Source: Megalonaias nervosa (taxonomy: Eukaryota; Mollusca; Bivalvia; Unionida; Unionidae). From it: a stretch of 64,000 bases of DNA. Numbering within the stretch: position 1 is the stretch's first letter; each line of letters starts with the position of its first letter. The DNA is taken from contig JAECUM010001756.1 of assembly GCA_016617855.1 (NCBI GenBank), positions 143,866-207,865 on the forward strand, given 5' to 3'. This document shows, in pieces, positions 24,630-36,250 of the stretch. The position numbers were made by a program, and so were the translations under genes. A model generated the notes under the pieces. It was not told where the DNA came from. It saw nothing but the letters and a program-made list of their open reading frames with translations, and searched no databases.

Positions 24630-24843
24630 ACCATATATACTCACTTATAAGCTGCATCCAACTGAAAACAACACAGACCTGATCTGCCATTTCACAATGT
24701 ACTGTCAGATCAGGTCTGTTTTATGTTCTACTGATTACTCCTAACAAACTGAATAGATCGAGACAGTTGGCACATTATTCGATGGCAGATTTGGGTCTAT
24801 GCAGTTTGCAGTTGGATTTGACTTGTACAGGAGTACATATGGT
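24630..24843. mobile_element. MITE family R2, copy d
   Basis: The clearest ends: 'accatatatactcacttata' at left and 'gtacaggagtacatatggt' at right. It has an internal near-palindrome around 'acagacctgatctgcc' / 'cagatcaggtctgt'. Confidence 0.75.
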
Positions 24844-25209
24844 GTGTAAATGAGTGGGAATTTGTTACCATATTTACCTAATGATAACACCATACCTGAT
24901 AATAAGACCTCCTCATTGTTTTACACAATTTTGGCAAATATTTACTGAAGATACAGTAGTTTTATCTGACAACAGGCCCACCTCTACTTTTTTTTACATA
25001 AATTTATTTGACTGACTCCCTGAAATACTGTAAATTGTGTAAAAGTTCATTGCCCTATCTTACAATGCTCTCTGCAGAATGCAAATTTTTCTGCAAATGC
25101 TTGCTGACCTAATAGCTGCTGACACATGTACCAAGTAACCACCTCAGGTCAATAAACCACATGTCAGCATCAGTATACTGACCTATGTCACAATGACCTC
25201 TAGCACAGA

Positions 25210-25350
25210 CAGGCTATTGTATATACCAATGTACAAGTTCAACTGTGCAACAAACCACCAAAGTACTGAACTGTTGTTACATCATGTACTGGCAGATTAG
25301 GGTCTATGTTGTCTGATCTACTATTTACAGTTTGCATGCATATACGGTAC
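25210..25350. mobile_element. MITE family R2, copy e (partial)
   Basis: 'tatataccaatgtacaagtt' at left and 'gcatgcatatacggtacc' at right, with 'tgtactggcagattagggtc' inside. Confidence 0.55.
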
Positions 25351-25588
25351 CTTATCATACAATTCTTCCATAGGATTTTGCAACATCAAAAGACGAAGTA
25401 CAGACCACAGCTTTGACTGAATATTCTAATCGTCAGATCTTACAAGTAAGGTAAGGTATTTGCTGGACTACAAAAATGTGCAGCTAGGAAGAAGATGCTT
25501 CCAATACAGTTGCACAGTAATGCATAGTTTGCCATGAAAAAAGAGACAGATGCTACCACAGATGAAGTTAGTAGACTCTGACCAAGAT

Positions 25589-25620
25589 ATCTCTCTCTCT
25601 CTCTCTCTGTCTCTCTCTCC
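25589..25620. repeat. CT microsatellite
   Basis: About 14 CT units with a GT interruption. Confidence 0.9.
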
Positions 25621-26003
25621 ACCCATATACATATCAACTTATATTGTTAGGTAAAATAAGATAAATCACATATTTGTAAAAATGTATTTCTTTATATCTC
25701 TCATACCTAAATATGAATATTTCTCATTCATTGCTCACAAAATTTACTGAAGATCTCCCAAATGTTTATAAGAGTTCACTGGGTTTACAAGAAAAGTGAC
25801 AAGAGCGACAGCGGTATGCAAATGTTAAATATTTAAAGTCATGATGTGCAGTAACAAGTCAATTAAAACTGATTATTTATATACAATGTGCTTATTTACA
25901 AATTACCCTTCATAAATCATTACCTTCCTTGATATAATATCATAATGGCTTTTGCCCTTTCCAACATCTAGGAAGTTGCCCTTCCCATTAACTGGGAAGA
26001 GTA

Positions 26004-26336
26004 GGTGTGTGTAATTTCGTTTCTAACATAGCTTTAATAATTTTTCAGTCATATCACTATGATGTCTGCAGTGTGGCAATTGATAGTGATATATAACAAC
26101 GGGGCATCATGCCACAGACATGTAAGCATGATGTCCCACCCAGCCACATTATCCTGACGCATGATGTCCCACCCAGTCACATTATCCTGACACCAGGCCA
26201 ACCAGTCCTAACACTAACCTCTTAATGCTGAGTGCCAAGTGAGGAAGCTGCAAGTACCATTTTTATAAGTATTTGGTATGACATGGCTGGGATTTGAACC
26301 AGCGACCTCCCATATCTGACAACAGATGCTCTAACC
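26004..26336 (-). mobile_element. tRNA-derived SINE, copy 5, with internal duplication
   Basis: Minus strand. Body and B box ('gggatttgaaccagc' on the plus strand) are present; the far 5' end is missing. A 33-bp piece (26126-26158) is repeated directly at 26159-26191 with one change, which no other copy here shows. Confidence 0.88.
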
Positions 26337-26398
26337 CAACAGATTTGGGATGAGTAAAACCATTATAAAATCACACTTTGAAATATCCTTCAATTGAC

Positions 26399-26734
26399 TG
26401 CTCCAGTGGCCTAATGGTTAGAGCATCTACCTCGGATGCGGGAGGTCGTGGGTTCGAACCCTGACCGAGTCATACCAAAGACTTATAAAAATGGTACTAA
26501 CAGCTGCCTCACTTGGAGCTCAGCATTAAGAGGTTAGTGTTAGGACTGGTCAGCCTGGTGTCTGGATAATGTGACTGGGTGGGACATCATGCCACATGTC
26601 TGCGGCATGATGCCCCAGTGCTAGACATCACTATAAACTGTCACACTGCTGACATCGTAGCGATATGACTGAAAAATTGTTAATTAAAGCTATGTTAAAA
26701 ATCTAAATCACACACACACACACACACACACCTA
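26399..26734 (+). mobile_element. tRNA-derived SINE, copy 6, with target duplication
   Basis: 'tgctccagtggcctaatggt' A-box start, perfect B box 'gggttcgaaccc', full body and CA tail. Flanked by caattgac at 26391-26398 and 26735-26742. It lies just downstream of copy 5 in the opposite orientation. Confidence 0.93.
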
Positions 26735-26795
26735 CAATTGACATCTGTTTCAAGTCAACACTAATGTGAGACATCAACAGGGGTATGGAGATAGT

Positions 26796-27012
26796 ACCAC
26801 ATGTACCCACTTACAGGTTGGGTTCAATTGCAAGAACAACATAGATCCTGATCTACCACCTCATCATGCACTGGCAGATCAGGATCGATTTTGTTTGTTC
26901 TGATTATTCTTATCTAGCAGCATTGACCCAGATCTGCTATCACATTATGACAGATCTGGGTCTATGCAGTTAGCAGCTGTACCCAACTTATAAGTGAGCA
27001 TATACAGCATAC
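26796..27012. mobile_element. MITE family R2, copy f
   Basis: Left 'acatgtacccacttacagg', right 'cttataagtgagcatatac', with internal words 'tagatcctgatctacc' and 'ctggcagatcaggatc'. Confidence 0.7.
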
Positions 27013-27061
27013 AGCCATGTATAACAATGCAAAGAGCATGGATCCAGATCATCCATTACAT

Positions 27062-27336
27062 CAGGGGTCTCAAACATGCAGCCTGCAGACCCATGTGGCC
27101 TGTAGTTATTTCCTGTGGCCTGCCATGACACCTGGAATTTGTACAATTAATATTACAATTTTTTTTTTTACATCCAGCCAGTTTTGACAAAAATTAAATT
27201 ATTACATTGTTTACTTCTTGTTTTCAACATTACAACCAGCTACCTTTGCTGTATGAAAAGGTTTCAGTGGTGCGGCCCCGGGCCAATGTACTAGTCCTCA
27301 TGTGTCCCTCATGGTGATTTCAATTTGAGACCCCTG
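27062..27336. mobile_element. Non-autonomous hAT MITE, 275 bp
   Basis: Starts CAGGGGTCTCAAAC and ends TTTGAGACCCCTG, a terminal inverted repeat of 12 bp or more. Flanked by cattacat (27054-27061) and cattaaat (27337-27344), an 8-bp duplication with one change. No open frame. The terminus type is the common animal hAT one, related to but distinct from that of the hAT at 1600-4122. Confidence 0.9.
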
Positions 27337-27344
27337 CATTAAAT

Positions 27345-30300
27345 AGTGTCATGTCTGATTTTTAGGGTATAAATTCTTTGCTTGAAAACAGAAGTACAGC
27401 AATCATTAAAGATCCTGATCTGCTGAAAATAACATCACTGCTGATATAGGTCACAGTTGCTTGCAGTTCGTCTGAATTCTGCACATAGGACAAACACTGT
27501 ATCCTACCTTTTACAAACATTGTAATACAAGAATTCTCCAATGATTGCTGACTGATCCATCCAAAATGTTTTACAAAATCATGTGTAATTTTTATATAAA
27601 AATGCTTTTTCTGATAATCAGACTTCTTAAAAGAAGGACATGAATGGAATTTGTACTGAAGAGGAAGCTAGAAAAATATAATGCATGAAACCTAACCTCA
27701 AGCCAAGCAAAACATTTTCTTTTCTTTCACATAAATGTGAAGGTCTGTACTAAGAATGAACCAGTAGGAAATTCTGTTGAAAGAAGTCTTGCTTGTTTCA
27801 CTTGTATGGTAAATAATCCAAAACCTTGGCACAGAGAGTTAAGCAACAAAAATCAATAATGTTATTACAATCACAGTTTACTTTTTTTTATGACTGTTAA
27901 CGTCAGTGAAAAACCTGAATGCACACATGAAACTGCATAACCATACATGCAACTGAGCTACGACTGATAAAAAGTGGTGTACTTTGTCAAAGCAATTATT
28001 ATCATGTTTTTATATATCGGACAACAATATTAAGGCAGGAGTGGGGTGGGATGGGGTGGGGTGGGGTGGGGGGTAGACAGAAAGAACGTTATAGCATCAA
28101 CTTTCACTATGTAACATAACGAATGACGCCCACACACCATCCCATTACATTGCAAACGGCTTCCTTTAACTCTTGTAGGTCAAAACTGCTTTACTTTTTG
28201 GGGAATATATTATTGTGCATCAAAACAATTTCATTCAATCAACGACAGCAGTAAATAGTCTTTTATTATCATTGAAAAATGTGAATGTATCTCAAAAACT
28301 AATTCTTTCTCTATTTTTAGATCGAGGAAACATCTATGTAAGTCTAAACCTGACCTTCTTTCAAAGTGATTGCTAGATTTTTTACACTGAACACGATTTC
28401 ACAATTTTTCTACATTTTCGATCCGACAGAAAAAATAGTGTCACCCATAATTTTAGCATTAACATTAATAATGAAAATCTCACAAATTTATTCCAAGTTG
28501 ACCTGGTGTCCGATGTATCTGCACAGACACTGTAAATTTCCTTTTAGAACACACATTTTTCTTTAAGACAGCTGTTTTCTATGTTTCTGCCCATCCCTCC
28601 CCACTACGCATGCACAGAATTTGGAAAGGGGATATGATATCATCACTAATAGTAGATTTTTATCATTTACTTTAGATTGGTACTTTTCATTCGACATTCC
28701 ATTACTACAGCATCACTTTGCCATGCATTAAGGTGTAGAAGACTGAACAATAATGTCCGACACATCAGTCTAGTTAAATTTGGAGCAAGCAGTTTTCATC
28801 ATGCCTAGTACACCATTCTGCTTTAATGTTACATCTTTTTTCATCACCATGAGAAAGCCAGTCCAATAAGGAAGTACTTTGTAACTTCAGGAAATACAAA
28901 AGAGCCCCAAAATACCTGTATGTAGAACACCAATCAATAAAAAAAGATGCTCTACCACCATCTAACAAAACAGACCCACCTGGGTTTATCAAAGACGATA
29001 TACTCTACATCATCAGCATCATTTTCAAGGCTGTATACATTTTCCTGCTGCTAAAACACTGTTAGGCTAAATAAAATAATATGTGTACTTCCAGTTACAA
29101 TGAAAACAAAATTAGGGTGGGTATAGGACAGTACAAACTTTATTGGGGGGGAGGGGGGGGGGGAATTGGTCCAGATGGATGAAATGAAGCATAAACTTGA
29201 AAATAATCATTGTTCACATCCTAAACTGAACTCTGACCATAGCTACTACATATCTTTGTTAATTTTATTTCTCCCCATTTTTTCCCCAATATTTTCTTTT
29301 TTTCTTCAAAATAAATGTAGATTCGGCAGGAAAAAAACATAGGGTTGGTTGGGTAATCAGAACCATACTTTTTTATTTGATCTTGATATCCATACATAAT
29401 CTCGGGCATATAAATACTGCATGTCAAATCAATATTCCATCCAGATAATGATTGTGATGACTGTGCTTGATGGCTGCGAGTAGGTTTCATAAAGTCAATG
29501 TCCATTTAATTAATAGCTAACAAGACATTCATTCAAATGTGCTTGCATATGGAAAATGGTGTGTGTTCATCTAATTTACTGACATTAAACAACTGGATTA
29601 CCGTATCTGATGCAATACATCCACTGTGCACTTAGAAAATCTGGATGAATGCCATGGCGCTGATGCTCATCACAAAGGTGCACATCAACATCATAAAAAA
29701 TTGGTGTCATCAGATGTACGTACATGCTAAAGAGTTAGCTTCCTTTTTGTACACTGACACCCTGACATGTACCCACTTTGGAGGTTTATTTCTCTCTCCA
29801 AATACACATTAAGTCATGTCCAACGAAAACGTTTATAAGACTGATCCAAACCACAAAGTGAAGTGATAATGAGACAATGGGCATACATAGTAGTAGGTAA
29901 TAATCATTATGTATGAGACAGATTTCATCTGTCTCTTCCTTCATACTATGTCTGTTCAGATGGAAATAGTCATGGCAAACTTGAATTTTGACTATAAAAA
30001 GGGCAAGTTCGTGCTCATTAAAGGATGTGGACAACATTACACTGAATATGGTATCTGAAATACAGAGATGATCATTAATGGTTGACTAAGTATAACAAAG
30101 ATGAACCAATATTGAATAATTTCAAATTACTGTATTTAACCATTCTTTTGCACATTACTAACTGCAAGAAGCACTGACTCAGATCTGCAGTAGCATAAAG
30201 CACTGGTAGAACAGGGTCTCCATTGTTCATTATGACTCTAAGTAGATGAAAAGTGCAGACTCTGACCTATCCAAAAATTATGTGATGACAAATCTTGGTT

Positions 30301-30486
30301 TAGCTGAGGATTAGCCATTGTGCAAATATTTTGACATTTGGCCTTTCGATTTTAGATGTTTTATGTTAGCAATACTGGCCATGATGTTCAAAATTTTAAA
30401 AGATTCTAAATTTCTCATTACTTAAAGATTCTGAAATAACAGAATCAATAAAATCAAAAGCACTTCTGAAAATCTTTGCAGCTATG
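27345..30486. other. No gene recognised
   Basis: Includes G-rich runs (28036-28076, and 29143-29163 nearly pure G), a partial R2-like piece near 30125-30250, and minus-strand open frames at 28774-28992 and 29221-29505 without recognisable domains or clear splice sites. Confidence 0.4.
28036..28076 (+). other. G-quadruplex-type run
   Basis: Six blocks of three to six G separated by single T or AT spacers, the pattern expected to fold as a G-quadruplex. No nearby gene gives it a role. Confidence 0.6.
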
Positions 30487-30498
30487 TCTTCCATGCAT

Positions 30499-30816
30499 GA
30501 CCGCTCTGGTGGCCTAGTGGTTAGAGCGTCCGCCTCAGATGCGGGAGGTTGTGGGTTCGATCCCCGGTCGAGTCATACCAAAGACTTACAAAAATGGTAC
30601 TAACAATTGCCTCACTTGGCGCTCAGCATTAAGAGGTTAGTGTTAGGACTGGTCGGCCTGGTGTCAGGATAATGTGACTGGGTGGGACATCATGCTACAT
30701 GTCTGCGGCATGATGCCCCAGTGCTAGACATCACTATAAACTGCCACACTGCAGACATCGTAGCGATATGACTGAAAAATTGTTAAAGCTACGTTAAAAA
30801 ATCATAATCACATCAC
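30499..30816 (+). mobile_element. tRNA-derived SINE, copy 7, best preserved
   Basis: Bounded by a perfect 12-bp target duplication, tcttccatgcat, at 30487-30498 and 30817-30828. It starts GACCGCTCTGGTGGCC, has the A box 'tggcctagtggttagag' and the B box 'gggttcgatcccc'. A CCGC/GCGG stem with a 7-nt loop sits at the anticodon position, and 'gaccg' at the start can pair with 'cggtc' after the B box. The loop (CTCAGAT here, CTCGGAT in copies 2 and 6) keeps U33. Unlike other copies its tail is short and lacks a pure CA run. Pol III transcription and LINE-driven mobilisation are assumed from SINE biology. Confidence 0.95.
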
Positions 30817-30828
30817 TCTTCCATGCAT

Positions 30829-33800
30829 ATTAGATCATTTCCACATAAAAATGTCAGGATTTTGCATTATTTTTTTTTAAATTAGGACAGCTATGTAAAA
30901 GTCTGTAATTAAGCTAGCTGAATTTTGTTTCTGTATATCCTATGCAGCTTTGAAATTTTTACAAGGTCAATAAACTCCACCAAACTGCACATTTCTACTA
31001 CAGAAGTTAGAGGAAATGATTAAAGAACGTGGTTCTGGAGTTTCTTGGAAGTGCATCATATTTAACCATTTGACTGAATCAGAAACTGAAGGTCTTAGTG
31101 ACATCATATAAATTATGTAAAATCACGGACTTACAGCTAAACTTGAGAATCCAAAATGCAAAGGTCAAAAGGCTCATGTTTAGTCGTATGTCATCTTTGG
31201 CTAATTTGGGCCTATTCTGTTCGTGGTTAGTTATATGCTGTACGTAAGCAAATATGATAGTTGTTGTTTTAATGAGGGATTTGTACAGTTTTTATGGAAC
31301 TGTGTGCACTTAATATCAAAGCATTATATATGAATGAAAATGCACTTGGTTTTGTTGCCGAGTACAGCATTTTCTGAGGATGGTTTATTTTTAGCCTTAG
31401 TTATTTGGAACACCGAGTTTGGTTTACCCATTGCTGCATGTGCAAAGTGCCTTTAGTAAGAAAACCCAACTGCCACAAATTCTCTTCATAGATATGACTA
31501 CAACCAGGGTACTTGTAGCACAATATTATCTCTGTATAATCAAAATACAAAAAGTCTGTCAGGAAACTATCCACTTTACAGAAGCAATCTTCACCTAGGT
31601 ATGTGAAATATAAAACTGTATTCTTTCCGGCCATCTATTTTGTATGACAGAATTGTCTGATATATCGAATGTGTCAGAATTTATTCAAAATTTTACTGAT
31701 AGTTAGACCTATGTCACATAACACCATGTTATTGGATGGAATACAGTCTGCTTCAAGTTAGCCATTTTCATATCTGAACTGACAAATTTAATTCAATTAT
31801 ATGCTGCATGCATTAAAGAATTAATAATGTTCAAGTTATAATCTTGTGAAATTATTCTTGTCAGATACAGAATCATGTACAAACGTGGTTATATTATTAG
31901 AAATCTGGTTCAGATGAAATGATTTAAAGGACCAAAGGATCAAAGCTTTGGGACCAACTGATCTGCAGTGAATAGGAGGCTATCAAGGGATCCTTTGGCA
32001 GACTGGGAGGGGCAAGGCCATGCATGGTGGCTCTTTGACCATTTGATGAGAGCTGTGGAACTGGAAATATGCAGCGATTGTCACCTGAATGCCACAAAAT
32101 ATACATTTGTTCCAGTTTTGAATCAATATTATTCAATATCACTATATGAGTGAAAACATAATTTAATATTGCCTTATGAGTGAAAATGAATTATACATTT
32201 ATCCTACCTGTTGATGAAGCAAACATTATTTATATTTTTTTAATAAATTCTGTACAATGATTACCCTTGGTGTTAGAAGCAAACATTTTTTAAGTTTTTG
32301 TATAAATTACCCTGATCACCCCTGGTGATAGAATCATACCTTGTTAATATCTGTGTATAAACTGTAAACATTGCTTACCCATGATGATAGATCCATATGA
32401 TAATCATATTTATTTACAAGTTCCATAAGCTGATTCTCATTGCAGTTGCATGTTCTGATTAGTTCCATTTAAGAATGATATCATTTTCTTATATCCAATA
32501 TTGAACTCAGGAGTCATCATTCTGTTAAATCCATTGTTAGACCTCATATGCATGAATATCATGTCAGATACATTCAATGCTCAATAACATTATAAACATC
32601 TCTTCACAAAATAGCTTTCAAGTGTCTTTACTCAATCCAAATCCCAACCAGGTTTAATTTTGTGACAACACTGCATTTGACCCTGAGATTAAAAACAAGT
32701 GGACCAAGTGGACCTGATGTCACTCACCCAGTTTACATAACACTTGGCCATTTCACAAACCAGGCATCAGTAGTATTGTAATAATGTAACCCAATCTTTA
32801 CATCATGTCAGTACTGCATAATTTACAACAGTCTAAATAATAATAATTTGGCCTTGTTACCATGTGAGCTAACTAAACATGATCAGGAGAGCAAAAATAA
32901 AAACTTTTGACATGAACAATGAGTTGTTGGATGACAAATCAGATTCACCAAGTTTGTTAATGTCTGCGACAGATACTTTCTGTGTGGAAAGTACATTTAG
33001 GTCACTCTGACCTATTTGCATTACAATGGTTTAGCATTGCTTACATTATTATTATACTGAATAGAAATCTACAGCAATATTAATTTTTTAAAGGCAATTT
33101 TTCTGTGAGAGGCTTTGTTTTCTGAAAGCAAATATTTCCTCCTGAGAAGCTTCTTTATCAATACTAAGATCTCACAGATCTTTCTACAATCAGTAGCATG
33201 CATGGACCTCCCAGTTAGAGACTGGAACAAGATAAAATTCTCAGTTCAGACTAGTAAGCAGATGTCCAGAACTGATTTATAACAATACTGGAAACCAGTC
33301 AGGTGGTTTCTGCCCATAAACCAATCAGATCTGAGGCCACAATCCTCCTTAAAAGTACTGTCAACAGAACAGACATGCTATCAACAGAAAGGGTGGCCAT
33401 TCCTCTGGTTTTCAGCTGGTCTGTCCCCTTACTGACCTGAGCATTTTTGCATGAGTGTCCAGTTATTCTGGAGTTTCATCTGTGGCTACCCTAGACTGAG
33501 GTGGCACAAATGTGATCAGATTTACTTTCATTCAAGTACATGAATAGTTAGAAAAGCACCATTATGGGTGTACTCAGGAATTTTGAAAACAGAGCAGATA
33601 AAAAACAATCTTTTAAAAACAAGTTGCAAAAAATATATAAAAAAATTAATAATATATTAATAAATATAAACTATAAGAATATCAAAAGCAAGATTCCAAA
33701 ATGTATTACCCATCTTGACTATTTATAATTCCAGTCACCCCTCCCTCAAGCTGCCCCAATAATCAGATTTAGTAACACTACAGCTGATAGACGACTGTTG

Positions 33801-34069
33801 TAAAAGACCAGATTCTTAATGCACACCCTGATCTGTTACATAGTGCAAGGGCCTGTTCTGAGCAACCACCTGTCATAAGAGATCATGTTTTTTTGTACAC
33901 CAATCAATCAGCTCCATGTTCAGGTCAATTAATGCGGACATTTGCTACAAATATTTTTTTTATTTTTTTTCTTAAACAAGTATCATGAACATCACATTAT
34001 TTGCCTATCCCTTGTTTAATAGCAAGCACTGAACACACTAAACTATGTGCAGGAACTATTATTTTCTTA
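30829..34069. other. No gene recognised
   Basis: Holds a degenerate repeat of about 65 bp at roughly 32190-32410 ('attacccttggtgttagaag' type, three to four copies). The rest is AT-rich unique-looking sequence. No convincing exon. Confidence 0.4.
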
Positions 34070-34900
34070 TTATATTTACCATGGCTTTGACCGCTGACCT
34101 TTAGATCCCAGAATCTATGTTTCTTATTACCTTAAGAGCAAGCCATCCACAACATTTGGTTAAGGAAATAACTCTAGAAAAAATATTTTTCTTCAAAACT
34201 TAGTTTTTTTTATAGCCACAATGACTATAAACCTAAAACATTCATCCATACCTTAAGCACAAGCCCTCCACAAACATATTATGCAAAAAAACATTTTCCT
34301 TCTTTCTGTCACAGAGACTTTAACCTTTTACTACATGAATATAAAATCAACAGGCTTCTTTCTTATCAAATGTATAAGCCATCTATTAACTCTGGTGAAG
34401 GTCAATAACAGATACATTTTCTAAGAAACCATTTTTCTGTTTTCAATTACAGTAACTCTGACCTTTGAAACATTTGACCACAAAATCAATAAACTTCCTG
34501 ACCCCAAGTACAAATGATACATAATATTTGGTCCAGGTCTGTGATGTTAGGTGAATGTTACTGTGCAGAAACTATTTTTTCTTTCAGTCACAGGAACCAG
34601 ATTTCTTCTTTAAGTCAATGACCTTGACCTTTGACCAGAAGGTTAATAGACTCTTTCCTTTCCTCCAGTACAAACCATCCACAAATGGGTTGTCACTGTA
34701 TATGGTGTAAACTTGAGTTATTCTGCAGACAACATATTTCTTTCAGCAACAGTGACCATGCTTTCCGATTCCAAAATTGACGAGTTTTTCCCTTACCCTA
34801 TGTGCAAGTTCAAGCTATCCACAAACCTTCGTAACTGTAAATGATGGCCAACCAGATTTACTGTGCAGAAACAAAATTAGGTGGCAGACAGATGGATGGA
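34070..34900 (+). repeat. Array of DR1-motif repeat units, about six copies
   Basis: The longest array. At 34619-34637 three half-sites follow each other: TGACCT, TGACCT, one T, TGACCA. Ends with 'cagaaacaaaattaggtggc' + 'agacagatggatggacaaca'. Confidence 0.78.
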
Positions 34901-35719
34901 CAACATCTTAACATAATACACAGCCTTATGCAAATTTCAAGTTAACGAAATCCAACAGAAAACTTGATATAATCTTAATTGGTCAGGAAAAAATATTGAA
35001 AAATACGCCTATACCTTCTTTTTTTTGCTGGACGTCTATCCATGTCTATATTGGCCAAAGACACTAAAGGTGATAAAAACATTAAGGTAGCAATTAATAC
35101 ATATTTTAAATCAATGTATCTGGCAATGAAAACATTCAAGGTCGGTGGTAGATGGCAAAGGTGCAATGTGAAGTCTTTGATCGCTACAAACATAATTTTC
35201 AAGACTAATATCACACCTAAGGCACGGAAGATTGAATTTACTCCGAGTCAGAATCCACAATAAAAGAGACTAATTTATGAAAGCAGAGACTTCATCGTTT
35301 ACGATATGAAAAGCAATTTAAAAAATCATGGGTATTTAATATAATAATTGCTGGTAGGTAATGACTGAACACCAAAGTCAATTCATAGCAAGATCTGGAA
35401 TCAAAATTTCACAGTGCAGTTCATTACAGGTTAACCAGTCATCAGATATTCAAAATTATGTTAATGTTTTCATGAACATATGATAAAACATTATTTCAAT
35501 AATGTAAGTGTACAAGGAAAATACGACAAATTTAAAGTGGAATAACTGCTGAAGTAAATAGCATTCTCTCCTATTTTAGTACTTCTAGTACACTGTGTTC
35601 TACAATTATCCTTTGTCCCTTTCAAATTTTGTGTGTCCCCCCAAAAATGAAAGGAGAGAGAGAGAGAGAGAGAGTATCCCCTACCCTTGGGATACCAGAT
35701 GCAACGCTAGTATGTAATT
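34901..35719. other. No gene recognised
   Basis: A minus-strand open frame (34975-35214) contains a hydrophobic stretch, YVLIATLMFLSPLVSLA, that could be a signal anchor and ends near a weak donor. Evidence is too thin to call an exon. AG microsatellite at 35654-35674. Confidence 0.35.
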
Positions 35720-36250
35720 TTTCAAGAAGTTAAGAGAAGTTTTTCTAATTTTAGTAATGGCAGACATACTGGATGACTGATTGACATTATTTGTATCACC
35801 TAAAGGCCTTTCCTGCCAGGATGTGTTCTGTCAAACTTGGTCTAATTCTGTTTAGTTTTTGATTTTCTATTATTAGTAATGGCAGCCACATCTGACACAA
35901 ACTGGCATCAGCTGTATAAATTTTAAAAAGACCTCAATACTAGAAACCTTTCTCTTAAAATAAAGTCAAATTCTGTGGAGGAGTTTCTGGGAACTTTTCA
36001 AGAATTTTTCTCTTTGTTTTTGTTTGTTAGCAACGGTAGATATTTTTGTGGGTGGATCAGCATCATCTGTATAAATTTGAAAAGCTTCATGGTTGTACGC
36101 ATTCTGTAACGTTTGATCAAAATTTGCTGATTGGTTTTGGAGAAAAAATTCTTGATAAAATTTTCTTGTTTTTGTAATGGTGCCATTATATCATTGTTTA
36201 GTTTGGTTTCATCCATTTTAATGGCAATTTTCAGCACATGATATGTTATA
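35720..36250. repeat. Dispersed repeat related to 7440-7800
   Basis: Several loosely repeated lines of the kind 'tagtaatggcagccacatct' / 'gatcagcatcatctgtataa' + 'atttgaaaag'. Confidence 0.45.

Noticed and set aside
30499..30575. True tRNA gene
   Set aside because: A and B boxes are present, but the acceptor stem does not close fully and the unit continues into a 240-bp body with target duplications; it is a SINE.
34975..35214. First exon with signal peptide on the minus strand
   Set aside because: Only a hydrophobic stretch and a weak donor; start context and downstream exon are not visible.
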